Of a stretch of DNA of 31,986 nucleotides, positions 18,455-27,519 are shown one piece after another. The DNA comes from Chara braunii (Eukaryota > Streptophyta > Charophyceae > Charales > Characeae). Location: the NCBI GenBank assembly GCA_003427395.1, contig BFEA01000182.1:2586549-2618534 (forward strand), given 5' to 3'. The translations under genes were made by a program, and so were the position numbers. The notes beneath the pieces are model-generated. The model saw only the letters and a program-made list of their open reading frames with translations, did not search any database and was not told the DNA's origin. Position 1 is the first letter of the stretch; each line of letters starts with the position of its first letter.

Positions 18455-18891
18455 TATATATGAAGGATTTTTCTTTTATGGAATGTTTTTTCAACTTTCA
18501 TTTCTCGTGGGAATTTTTCTATTGTTTGTCATTACTCGAGTCAGTCGGTCTTGCTTCCTGCATTGTTTTTGCTTGATGATTGCTCTCGTGGATGATTCTG
18601 TCACAGTTCAAAATCAGATTGACATAATTTATGCATGCACGACACTCTGCAATTTTTATGATTATGATTCGCATGATTCTCTGCTGTTCCGAATCAAAAT
18701 AAAAGATTCCTAAAAGCGGGAACCGGCGAAGACCGCAATTGATGGGTCTCGTTGGATGCCAGACGCACACAACAGGAAGGAATTTGCATTATTTAATTTA
18801 TTTTATTTATTGCAATCAACAACAAAATTTTGCGTGACGGCCTGTTGGCATTCCGGTCGCCTGAAGTGGCCCGACTTTAAAAAGTGCGACA
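18455..18891 (+). repeat. Possible 5' LTR remnant
   Basis: This segment ends in CA at 18890-18891, four bases before a tRNA-complementary site, as an LTR would. The left boundary cannot be fixed and no second LTR copy is present, because the element is cut off near 24610. The call rests on the primer binding site alone. Confidence 0.35.
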
Positions 18892-18895
18892 AAAA

Positions 18896-18913
18896 TGGTG
18901 CCGTTGCCGGGGA
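18896..18913 (+). promoter_or_regulatory. Retroelement primer binding site, tRNA-Asp type
   Basis: TGGTGCCGTTGCCGGGGA differs at one base from the TGGCGCCGTTGCCGGGGA site used by several plant LTR retrotransposons and attributed to tRNA-Asp. It lies on the same strand as the gag-RT region downstream. Reverse transcription of minus-strand DNA would start here. Confidence 0.6.
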
Positions 18914-19224
18914 CATGAAAAATTTTCGTGTCCGGAACGAGCCTGGGTCAGCAAGAAACTTTGATTTTTTATTAGGTCTTGAGAACTGTTGACAATTTCA
19001 GAATTTTCCAGACTGATTTTGCGATCTTTTCTTGAGTTATTATTCTCTTGAAAAGCCTAATTTACTAACTGAGTCTTATCTTCCCTTGTGTGAGGTACCA
19101 CACTGGGCCGGGAGAGGAGATTGATATCATTGACTAGGGAGAATCGAGTTTAATATCAGGTATGTTCTATTACCTCCCAATACACTGAAGGAATCTAAAG
19201 AAAGAGAGCAACATATCAAGACAA
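18914..19224 (+). other. Leader between primer binding site and first small ORF
   Basis: No coding signal; likely 5' untranslated leader of the retroelement. Confidence 0.4.
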
Positions 19225-19638
19225 ATGTTGGTCGGCATTACATTGAAAGAGTTATCCAAACTCACCTCCAATGGGATATTTCCTTATCGATATGAGGGTT
19301 GTTGGGGCTATCACTCCCGTGGCTCGACCATCTGTGCAGCACTGACTCACTTCTTGGAGGGAGATATCTATGATATCCGCCCATACGTCGAAGAAGGAGG
19401 CAACAACGATGGTGAAAACTTTAATTGGCTATGGAAGATTGTGACCCAATTTATCTATGATGAAAAAACAGATATGATTAAGCAAAAAAAGAAAATGGAA
19501 TGGGGTGTGATGCCAGTAACGTATAAGACTGTTCCAATCCCTCATATACCTAACAGCTATTGTGATGGGACTAACTGGTTGCCAATTATCAACATGGTAT
19601 TGACGTGGGAGAAAAGAATTAGTGGTCATGAGAACTAA
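19225..19638 (+). CDS. Unknown protein, type I module (copy B)
   Basis: 137 codons. Shares with copies C and D the pattern FPYRYEG, a hydrophobic strand, then DIYDIRPYVEE, a W-containing helix with a Lys-rich stretch, and a C-terminal PIPHIPNSYCDGTNWLPIIN. Its stop overlaps the ATG of copy C (19622), so the two are tightly linked. Unknown function; an N-terminal relative of gag or a retroelement accessory protein is possible. Confidence 0.5.
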   Translation: MLVGITLKELSKLTSNGIFPYRYEGCWGYHSRGSTICAALTHFLEGDIYDIRPYVEEGGNNDGENFNWLWKIVTQFIYDEKTDMIKQKKKMEWGVMPVTYKTVPIPHIPNSYCDGTNWLPIINMVLTWEKRISGHEN

Positions 19639-20086
19639 GGAGATTTCAGCAGAGGAAATCAGACAGAGAAGGTTGAAATTTGGCAGAGGTTCAGGTTCAA
19701 GTCAAGAAAAAGTTGAGTATCTTCTAAAGTCATTGAACAGTCTAAGCAAGAGAGAGGTGTTCCCCTATGAGGTTGTCAGATATGAGATGGTCGAGAGCGG
19801 ACGGGAGCAGGAACGGTTATATGTACTGACATTTTGTTTCACGGATCTAGATGTGTATGATGTAAGAATATATGTCCCAAAAGAAAGAAGTGTTGATGCA
19901 GTCTATGGGAGATGCTGGAGATTTGCTGAAGAAGTCGTACTGAAAGAGAAAGAGACGCTTGAGAGAGAAAACAAATGTTTCACTCGATCTACTCGATTTA
20001 CTGTCTTCCATGGACTCTCAGCTCCTCCCTTACCTGACATCCATCCATCGAGAGATAATTGGTTTGTCATGATAAAATTTGCATAG
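19622..20086 (+). CDS. Unknown protein, type I module (copy C)
   Basis: 154 codons overlapping both neighbours (start inside copy B, end inside copy D). Core: LLKSLNSLSKREVFPYEVV, RLYVLTFCFTDLDVYDVRIY, a helix rich in Lys/Glu, and a C-terminal PPLPDIHPSRDNWFVMI. The VYDVRIYV motif corresponds to IYDIRPYV in copy B and SLDVRVYS in copy D. The overlaps between frames look like frameshifts within one ancestral reading frame, though translational coupling of separate ORFs cannot be excluded. Confidence 0.5.
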   Translation: MVMRTKEISAEEIRQRRLKFGRGSGSSQEKVEYLLKSLNSLSKREVFPYEVVRYEMVESGREQERLYVLTFCFTDLDVYDVRIYVPKERSVDAVYGRCWRFAEEVVLKEKETLERENKCFTRSTRFTVFHGLSAPPLPDIHPSRDNWFVMIKFA

Positions 20087-20646
20087 AAAGTGAAGAGGAT
20101 CCAAGAAGAATACTCTCAGTAGCTAGGATAACTACTGTGAGGGTCAAACTTTATGAGGTGATCGGGCATGATAATCCCTTTGTAATTTTAAGGCATGAGA
20201 TTTGTGGGAAAGGACATATAGTATTTCATATTTCGGTAGTTAAGTTCCTAAACTCTGACAGTTTGGATGTGAGGGTTTATTCCTCTAACAGTCTAGAGGA
20301 GGAAGTTGACTACTTGGAATATTTAAAAGGGACGTATGTCAGCCTTCAACGAAGAAAAGAGTGGTTAGAGAAGCTAAAAAGGAAAGTAACTTGAGGAATG
20401 GGAGTATGAGGATTTAAAAGGCTCCCTGAGTTCTCGATTGCTAAGGGATTTGAAGACAAAAAATATTGGATGCCTCTGCTGGAGGCTATTGCTGAGATTG
20501 GCAGAGCAAGCGAAAAAGACTCCACTGTGATGATAAAATCTCTGCTTCTGAGTACCTTTGAACACAAATTCGAAATCCCTGATTATGTTCAACCTGAGAT
20601 CTACCTTTCAGATATTGCTTATGACGTTTGGCAATGCCCAGCTTGA
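20059..20646 (+). pseudogene. Unknown protein, type I module (copy D), two in-frame stops
   Basis: The first 111 codons are open to TGA at 20392. After a second TGA at 20407 the same frame continues with LPEFSIAKGFEDKKYWMPLL, which matches the C-terminal P-x-I...D-x-x-W turn of copies B and C, and then runs to a stop at 20646. The N-terminal part carries NPFVILRHEICGKGHIVFHI and SLDVRVYS, equivalent to the core of copy C. Confidence 0.45.
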
Positions 20647-20924
20647 CTGGACAGCTGAGACTAAGTGTTGTGTTGGAGGATAGAATAATCAAGGTAGAAG
20701 GGACTCCTCGAATCTCTGACAGAAACTTTTCTACCCTGGATGAGCTTGAGTTTTTGCAGCCTTTCTTTGACCGAATGAGAGATTCTGCCCTGAGAATTGT
20801 CATTGATCAGACTGAGATAACCTATCTATTAAAGGTGGTGAAAGTGAGAACTACTGAGAGAGTATTATACCACACTTCTCGGGAACGGGTCTCTCTTGCA
20901 AGAAGGATCAACAGCGGGCTGTAA
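20628..20924 (+). CDS. Unknown protein, type II module (copy E)
   Basis: 98 codons ending RERVSLARRINSGL. It aligns with copy F over an EGT/RGT start, a central helix and a shared final SLARR motif. It probably begins upstream in the frame of copy D and shifts frame near 20630. Its stop is followed after one codon by the ATG of copy F in the same frame. Confidence 0.45.
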   Translation: MAMPSLTGQLRLSVVLEDRIIKVEGTPRISDRNFSTLDELEFLQPFFDRMRDSALRIVIDQTEITYLLKVVKVRTTERVLYHTSRERVSLARRINSGL

Positions 20925-20927
20925 GCA

Positions 20928-21194
20928 ATGCAATTTGATTATGAGATTATAGATCTGACTCGATATTTTATGATTCGGGGTACTGTAAAATGGTATAATA
21001 GAAGGCTGAGTAGGGATGATGAAAGAAAGTTGATTGAAGATTACATCGGTAGGTTGAGAAAAATTGTCTTACCTTTGATTACTACCCAATCTATTATTGT
21101 TTATACTCTTTATGTACAAAATTCTCAAAGGGTAGAACAGACAAGAGAAGAGAGAAATGAGTTTGTATCTCTTGCGAGAAGAGTGAGAGGTTGA
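20928..21194 (+). CDS. Unknown protein, type II module (copy F)
   Basis: 88 codons, in the same frame as copy E and separated from it by TAA and one codon. It ends FVSLARRVRG. Rich in Arg/Glu with an alternating hydrophobic IIVYTLYV strand. It lies about 50 bp before the gag-like frame. Confidence 0.45.
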   Translation: MQFDYEIIDLTRYFMIRGTVKWYNRRLSRDDERKLIEDYIGRLRKIVLPLITTQSIIVYTLYVQNSQRVEQTREERNEFVSLARRVRG

Positions 21195-21246
21195 AGGTCA
21201 AAGGAAAAAGAGCAGATAGGAGTGACAGAAAGAGAGAAGAAAGTAT

Positions 21247-22054
21247 TTGGGAAAGTCTATGGTCAAGGTGGCAAGTCGTTCAAGACCTAGCTCATCTGCG
21301 GGAACCAATGAAGAGGCTTTGGTTGGGGTTATACGAGAATTGGTCGAGAGAGTCGACACAATCAAAGGAGGGTCAGACATTGCAAGAGCAAAGAGGCCAG
21401 ATGAGAGAATTCCCTGTTTCAGAGGACCTCAAGTAAACGATTTCTTGGATGAGTATAAACTATTTGGGCTCAGTTATGGCTCGACAGATAAGCAACGGCT
21501 TAAGCACCTCCTATCTTACTGTGATACTGACTCAAGATTGGTTGTTCAGGAACTAATGGAGGGGACCACTACATGGGAAGAGGTCAAAGAGAGAATGAAA
21601 AAGGAATTTGAGAAGGACTCAGTTCCAACTACAACCAAGGATTTGCTCAACATCAGAAGAGCTAAGTATGACACTTTCAATGTTTTTCTTCGAACCTTCA
21701 TCCGGACAGCAAGAAGAATTCCTTATTTGGACGAAGCTCAAAGATGTCATATATTTTTGACAAATTTTACTGACACCGAAAGGCAGGCAGTTCTCAATCA
21801 AGCTGAGCACTATCCTCTCAGATGGGATTAAATGGTTGCAATTGTTAGAACTCTACCTACTGTCTCTCATAAGAAATGGTCACTGGATCAGATCAGTACA
21901 TTGGTCAAGGACTGGGAGATTGAGAATGGTATGAACAGAGGGAACAATCTTAGTGCTGAAAATATTATTCAAAAGGTGATGGCTAACTTTATGTCTGCAA
22001 TGCCTGCAAACCATATTGTGGATGACAGAGGAAAGAAGAGAGCTGAAAGTGAAG

Positions 22055-22089
<35 letters not shown>

Positions 22090-23007
22090 GGCTATGGTAA
22101 GAAGGAAGATTCTTCCAGATCCAGAAAGAATAGAAAGAATGGTGATAAAGGAAACAGAGAAAGAAGAAAATATGATGAGTGTCCTAAAAAGAGTTTTGTC
22201 TGCTACTATTCTGGTGAAGGGGGTCACACTACCACCTATTGCAGGCCTCTTGAGAAGGATGTAAGGAGTGGGATGGCAAAGAAGGATGTAAAGGGTCATG
22301 TCTGTGATAGTTCATGGAACAAATTATACCCTAGGCATCCAGGAGGTATGAGACTTCTTGCTCTTAAACACGATGAAAAGATGAAGACGAAGAAGAAGAG
22401 AAAGGTTAATGTGAATGTTCATTTTCTCATTGATGAGTTGCCTAATGAACTAGTACAGAAAACAAGTGATCCTCATACCACAACTGAGTTGTCCATGCAA
22501 TCCTTAACATTGACAGAGTGTGTGTCTGGCGAAGCTTCTACAAGTGAGTCTCCATTGGAAGGGAATCCTACTTTTCAGAACCCTTCTGAATTAGTAGAAT
22601 CTCCTTCCAATGAAATGGTTCGCTTTCTGGCAAACATGATGTCATTTGATGGTGATCTACCTCCAGAGTTCGTCATGGAACCCAGTGTCACGCTTGGTGA
22701 AGTGAGAAACTTTCAGACACGCATGACGCCTCAAATGATAGAGGAAAAGAAAAGGAGGAAGGTTGATGAATCTTTGATTAATATTCTTGATGACCCAGAA
22801 CCAGAACTTCCCTATAGAAAGAATGAGCAAGAAAGGAAGATAAAATTTATTCTCAAGAGTGATTTGGGAGACGGGACAATGATTTTTTATGTAATTACTA
22901 AGATGTTGGAGGAGATAGAAGTGACTTTGTCCTTCAAGAAAGTAATGACTCTAGCACCCAAACTAAGAGAAGAACTGAAGAAACTGATTGAGAAGAAGAA
23001 ATTATAA
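21247..23007 (+). pseudogene. Retroelement gag with acidic tract and damaged zinc knuckle
   Basis: Frame opens at about 21247 (TTG; the true start may be upstream), has one TAA at 21829-21831 (WD then M), and continues to TAA at 23005-23007. The first part is a gag capsid-like domain (residues about 55-190, with FLDEYKLFG, TWEEVKERMKKEFE and FNVFLRTFIRTARR). The second has a run of ten Asp (22057-22086), a Lys/Arg stretch, and a knuckle CYYSGEGGHTTTYC (22201-22242) in which the second expected Cys is Ser (22210-22212). The protease region that follows is in the same frame. Confidence 0.7.
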
Positions 23008-23040
23008 GTTAATTACCTAGGATCAGTTTTTCCTAGCCAA

Positions 23041-23497
23041 GTGAACAGGTCACTGTCAGGTTGCAAGATGAGATTCGCAACCATAGGATGTGGACACCTG
23101 ACCATTTATATTAATAAAGTGAAGATTCGAGTCTTAGTGGACTCAGGGGCGGAGATGATACTCCTTTCTCGAAGAACAATGGAGGTTTGTGACTTATCTA
23201 TTGACAGACTTGCGCAGAATATACTGAGTAATATTGCAGGGGAACTATTTATGGCTGCCTATCAGAGTCGGAACCATGACAGTGGAATTATTGGGTTTTT
23301 TAGTGTCGGAACTAGACCATGACTGTATCTTGGAAACTCCGTTTTTGCATAGAATGGAGGCGGTCCAATTTTTCAGTCATGAGGGTTCATCCTGGATCGG
23401 CCTACAAGATCCTGAGACTTCTCAAGAACAGACCTTTATGGTCTGCACTAAAAATGATTTCAAACATCGATTGTCTGTTAATTCAGTCAGAAAATAA
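23041..23497 (+). pseudogene. Retroelement aspartic protease, frameshifted
   Basis: The sequence RVLVDSGAEMILLSRRTMEV is a retropepsin active site (Asp at 23140-23142) in the same frame as gag, after one stop. A frameshift between about 23240 and 23290 moves the C-terminal part (ELLGFLVSELDHDCILETPF) into the frame at 23234-23497. Both halves together give a full-length protease fold, so it was functional before the break. Confidence 0.65.
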
Positions 23498-23569
23498 GAG
23501 TCTACTGAAAGGATTAGGAGGCTAAAAGAAGAAGGAAAACAAGAGGCAAAATAAGAAGTTTCAGTGGGT

Positions 23570-23719
23570 ATGAATCAAGTTTCAAGAATGATAAAGGCCC
23601 TTGGAAGCCTCAAAGATGAAGATGAACAAATTGAGGCATTTAAGAAAGTTGTAGGGACTGCTAAGGGAGAAAAGATGAAATTAAAATTTGCATCGACTCA
23701 TCATTTTTTTAAAAAATAG
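23570..23719 (+). pseudogene. Short protease-RT linker fragment
   Basis: 49-residue open frame, Lys-rich, between protease and RT (MNQVSRMIKALGSLKDEDEQ...). It is probably a remnant of the pol linker. No domain is recognised. Confidence 0.35.
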
Positions 23720-23851
23720 TCACTGGGTCAAAGAGAAAATACAAGCCCAAGGGGGTGAAGAAAAACCCGGTGGCAGTCTTAATAGAAAAGGATTATGATA
23801 AAGCATTGAAAAAGGAGAGAAATTATTAAAGTATTAAGAGAATCCGCAAGA

Positions 23852-24610
23852 ATGGGGAATAGGGTCACCAAAGAAAGATTTGACACAATGAAGATAGGCT
23901 CGGATCAGTTTATCCTGCATAAAAAGAAAGAATATATCTTCAAAACGTGTCAGGAGCTCTCAGGTGCATTCTCCTTTAATGATGAAGAGAGAGGGCGGTT
24001 GAACGTGGATATGATCAAGATGGTCAAAATTTGGATAGTCGATCATGTTCCATGGAATGATAGGCCGACCAAGTATGCCCTGAAAGAAGAAGCAGAGGTT
24101 GTAAAATATCTTGACAAGAAGATTACATCTAATGTTGTTGAACCTTCTGATGGACCGTATGCTAACCACTGGTTTTGCTTTTGGAAACCAAGGGGTGGAT
24201 TGAGATGGATACAGAATCTTCACAAGCTCAACTCTGTGACGGTACGTGATACAGGTAGTCTACCTAATGCTGATCTCCTCTCTGAATCATTTGCTGGTCG
24301 ATGCATCTATTCCCTAGTTGATTTGTATTCTGGCTATGATCAGTTTCTCATTGATCCCACTACCCGACCAATGACTGTCATGAACACGCCAAGAGGGCTC
24401 ATTCAGATATGTGTGGTGCCTGGTGGTTCGAGGGGATATGATCCAAGTCATGCAAGATATTTCTCATGAGATAACGAACCCCTATATTGATGAAAATCCT
24501 GTAAAAGGACCCCTGGTCAGGGATGAGACTTTGGTCGCAGGTGGAGTCGGAAAGTTTGTCTGGGAACTAGCTGAAGGAGTAAAGATGGTCCTTGTAGCAG
24601 ACCCACCCGG
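23852..24610 (+). pseudogene. Retroelement reverse transcriptase, truncated
   Basis: 206 codons open to 24469. RT landmarks: NHWFCFWKPRGGLRWIQNLH, motif A region YSLVDLYSGYDQF, and MTVMNTPRGLIQI. Motif B is then missing: a shift near 24420 changes frame to VMQDISHEITNPYIDENPV, where the expected YxDD is YIDE. The match then runs through KFVWELAEGVK and ends near 24600. RNase H and integrase are absent. The element is both mutated and physically cut off by the GC-richer sequence that follows. Confidence 0.7.
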
Positions 24611-26059
24611 TGTGGTGCTCCGCTACTGATAGGGATGGAGATGGAGGAAGAAGTGGGGAGCAAGATGCACAGCACAACTCCCACACAAGACTCCAACGCA
24701 CGTACTCCAAATCGTGCAACTGTAGAATGATAGCGAAAACAGACAACTGTTGGGGTATACCCCAGCGGACTGACGGGACTGGACTGGACTGGACTGGCTG
24801 GTACCGACAGAGGTACCGGCCTGGACTGGATTGGACTGCCCCCGAATAGAACGCAGGCCCGTGAGAACAGGCCAAGGGGCTGGTCTCATAGGCCAACCAG
24901 AGGTCCGCTACACGATCCTCAGTCTGTGATGGATCGCCAAGATGCAAATACGCTTCCGCCAAGAAGCGGAACTCTATCAAAGAAAAAGAAAACCTTAGTA
25001 GTCTAGGATGAGGAGCAAGCTCCATGCTGAGTCCATGCGATGCAACCTAGGATAAAAAATGTCACAAAACAGCAATGTCACAGCTAACAGCCTAAGTGAA
25101 AGCAAAAACAACTAATCTAGCATACATGTCCTAGGAAAGCAGAAGCAACTAACTAGCATACATGTCCTAGGAAAACAGAAAGTAGTGACAACTAGATCCT
25201 AGAATGTTGGAGGCAGTAGCCTCAGTCTAGGAACAACTGACTAGTGTATAAGTCCTAAGAAATACAAAAGAAGAACAACTAAATCCTAGAAATGTGAGAG
25301 GCAGTAGCCTCAGTCTGAAAGCAACAAAGCAACAACAAGTCAACCATATATCACAGGAGAAGTGTGTCGTAAACCAAAGGGTGGGATGGTCTCTGAGGGT
25401 GGCGAATGCAGCCTAGGGGTCGAAGACTCCTAAGGGCATCCACACATAGTGACAGGGGAAACACATGTGATCAGGCTCAATGCGGGTAGGGAACTGGGAG
25501 CGAACAGAACCAATGACCCTAATAGATAGACCATCAGGGCGGGTAATGCTCGACCAAGGGGTGACCGCTATGGAGGGTCGACCATGCAAGGGAACAAGGG
25601 AGCCTGGTATACTGGGCACACCTAGATGAAGTATGTGGTGTTGCCTAACTAGGGCGTGAGGGTCGGCAAAGGGTAGAAGGATGATGGGTAAGGGAATCAT
25701 GCAGATGACTCATAAAGTGAGGGAAGTCGGAGCTAGATCCGTAAGATGGGAAGCCAGGGCAACGCTACGGTCTCGATGCCTATGCGTATACCAAGGGAGA
25801 GCCCAACTTAGAGGAACCCGGCTAAAGTGAGACCATCATGCGACACAAGCAGGGTACTGTACATGGTAAAGTGGTAAGAGAGTGGCGACATCTGAAGTAC
25901 GCAGAGCTGATCGTGACGAAGTCCATGAAGCTGCCAATGACGTCCACGATGAGAAGTCCGGAATGTCGTCGAGGAAGAGCCGCAACGTCGACGAGCTGAA
26001 GTAGCAAAACTGATGGATGGAGTACTGAGAAGTCAAAGACGTGGGAAGGTAAGTCAGAG
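24611..26059. other. 3' region of the gypsy element, LTR boundaries unresolved
   Basis: Lies 3' of the chromodomain ORF for the minus-strand element, so it probably contains its 3' UTR and LTR. It holds a GGACT pentamer cluster (about 24765-24835) and tandem repeats at 25145-25318. A second LTR copy is not in the window, so the ends cannot be defined. No gene is supported; frames opposite the pol genes are shadows. Confidence 0.4.
25145..25318. repeat. Two ~87-bp tandem repeats
   Basis: 25145-25231 and 25232-25318 share GAGGCAGTAGCCTCAGTCT and CAACTA-ATCCTAGAA blocks. A third partial unit precedes them at about 25108. Confidence 0.75.
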
Positions 26060-26509
26060 TCAATCATCGTATCGAGCAGGACGACGACGAGTGCGTTGCG
26101 GACGCTCAGAAGCATCCGGCTGCTGCTGACAATCTGCCTTTGAAGGAGAATGCTCGACTTCAGCGGTATCCTCAGCCGGGGGAGAAGGAGGAGGGTGAGT
26201 GGGCCGAGGAGGAGCAGTGAACCCAACACGACGAGCACGGTCATAGGCACGCACCAACATGCGAGCGTGTTGCAAGTGCTCGAAGGGCTCCCAGGTGGCC
26301 TCCTCATCAGGGTAACCCTTCCAACATACGAGATACTCAACGTGGGAAGGGTTGTCGTCGGTGACTCGGCGACCAATGATGTCTGAAACGAGGAACTCCT
26401 CGTGGCCGTCCACCATGATGGGTGGAGGGCGCTCGTATGGTCGTCCAGCGAAACACTCATACGGTATGCGGTAAGAACGCAGTAACGAGACGTGGTAGAC
26501 ATCGTGCAC
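26060..26509 (-). CDS. Gypsy integrase C-terminus with chromodomain
   Basis: 149 codons. VHDVYHVSLL-type residues at the start are the end of the integrase C-terminal domain. Residues 39-90 form a chromodomain: EFLVSDIIGRR, VEYLVCWKGYPDEEATWEPF, then a C-terminal helix. Aromatic cage positions look retained. Chromodomains in chromoviruses direct integration into chromatin. The Pro-rich tail and basic end (RPQRTRRRPARY) follow. One frameshift and two TAG codons (about 26510-26575) separate it from the preceding integrase piece. Confidence 0.85.
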   Translation of the reverse strand: MHDVYHVSLLRSYRIPYECFAGRPYERPPPIMVDGHEEFLVSDIIGRRVTDDNPSHVEYLVCWKGYPDEEATWEPFEHLQHARMLVRAYDRARRVGFTAPPRPTHPPPSPPAEDTAEVEHSPSKADCQQQPDASERPQRTRRRPARYDD

Positions 26510-26538
26510 ACGAGTCTAGCGTAGGTAGTCGGGCAGCT

Positions 26539-26901
26539 TCACACGGAAGCTGACCGGCTAGAAGCTGTATCAGAACCGACGGCCTGGAGAATGCGGCATG
26601 GGCCAAAGAAGCGACGCAGAAACTTGCAAAGCGTGTTCACTTCGAGCTGTAAGTGGCGGGTGTCGATAAGCACATCATCACCAACTTTGAATGGATGATC
26701 CATCCTCGATCGGTTCGCACGTGCTGCCATGCGAGTCTGGGAAGCGGCTATGTGCTCATGTGCGGTCTTCATGATCGACGTCATGTGTGCAACCCAATCA
26801 TCCAGCGCTGGACAACTCGTGTCGGGGTGCATCTGNGACGGTCGAAGGAAGTCCGCGGGAACATGAGGGTGATAGCCGAGGTCGCAATAGTAAGGCGACA
26901 T
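26539..26901 (-). pseudogene. Gypsy integrase, C-terminal part
   Basis: Continues in frame from the integrase core at 27100 after stops at 27030-27028 (TAG), 26970-26968 (TAG) and 26964-26962 (TGA). Contains MSPYYCDLGYHPHVP, a long helix and HPFKVGDDVLIDTRHLQL, the usual integrase C-terminal SH3-like start. An N at 26836 lies within the sequence. Confidence 0.75.
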
Positions 26902-27099
26902 CCCCGTGGCTGGCGAGACGGCGTGGTTGTAAGCTATCTCTGTGTGGGCAAGATGAAGATCTCACTGCTAGTCGTCACGAACAATCTTTCGGAGAATATC
27001 TCCGAGAGTCATGTTCGTGATCTCGGTCTAACCATCTGTCTGAGGATGGTAAGACGAGGAGAAGCGGAACTGAGTGTCATATACCTCTTGGACCCAACG

Positions 27100-27504
27100 T
27101 CAGAATCGGTTGGTAAAGCGCGGGTCATGGTCAGATATGATGCTCAGAGGTAAGCCGTGGTCACGCACGACTCGGTCAAACACGATGTCGGCAACCTCAC
27201 GTGCACTGATGGCATAGCGGCACGGAACAAAGCGTGCCCGCTTCGTGAAGCGGTCGACGACGATCAGGATAGCATCATGATCGCGGGGGGTCGGAGGGTG
27301 AAGAGGACCGATAAAGTCCATCGAGATGGACTGCCAACGACCCTCAGGGATAGGAAAAGGTTGGAGCAAACCATAACGCAGGTGATTCACACTGTTCACC
27401 TCCTGACAGGTGGGACACTCTGCGACGCAGTCCTTCACAAAGTCCTTGCGCTTCGGCCAGACGTACAGGCGGCTCACACGAGCCAACGTCTTGTGGAAGC
27501 CCAT
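27100..27504 (-). pseudogene. Gypsy integrase zinc finger and catalytic core
   Basis: In frame with the RT-RNase H ORF, after TAG at 27522-27520. Histidines of the HHCC finger (EFHD and GHMGFHKT) flank the stop; cysteines are in ECPTCQ. The catalytic core has Asp in SMDFIGPL and Asp in IISDHDPRF. The glutamate-containing TEI follows a TAG further on (YHPQTDG, stop, TEI). A TGA at 27102-27100 ends this piece where Trp is expected. Confidence 0.85.
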
Positions 27505-27519
27505 ATGACCAGCGGCTGC

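Noticed and set aside
25822-26511. 229-codon minus ORF
   Set aside because: Overlaps the chromodomain ORF in another frame; composition is that of a shadow.
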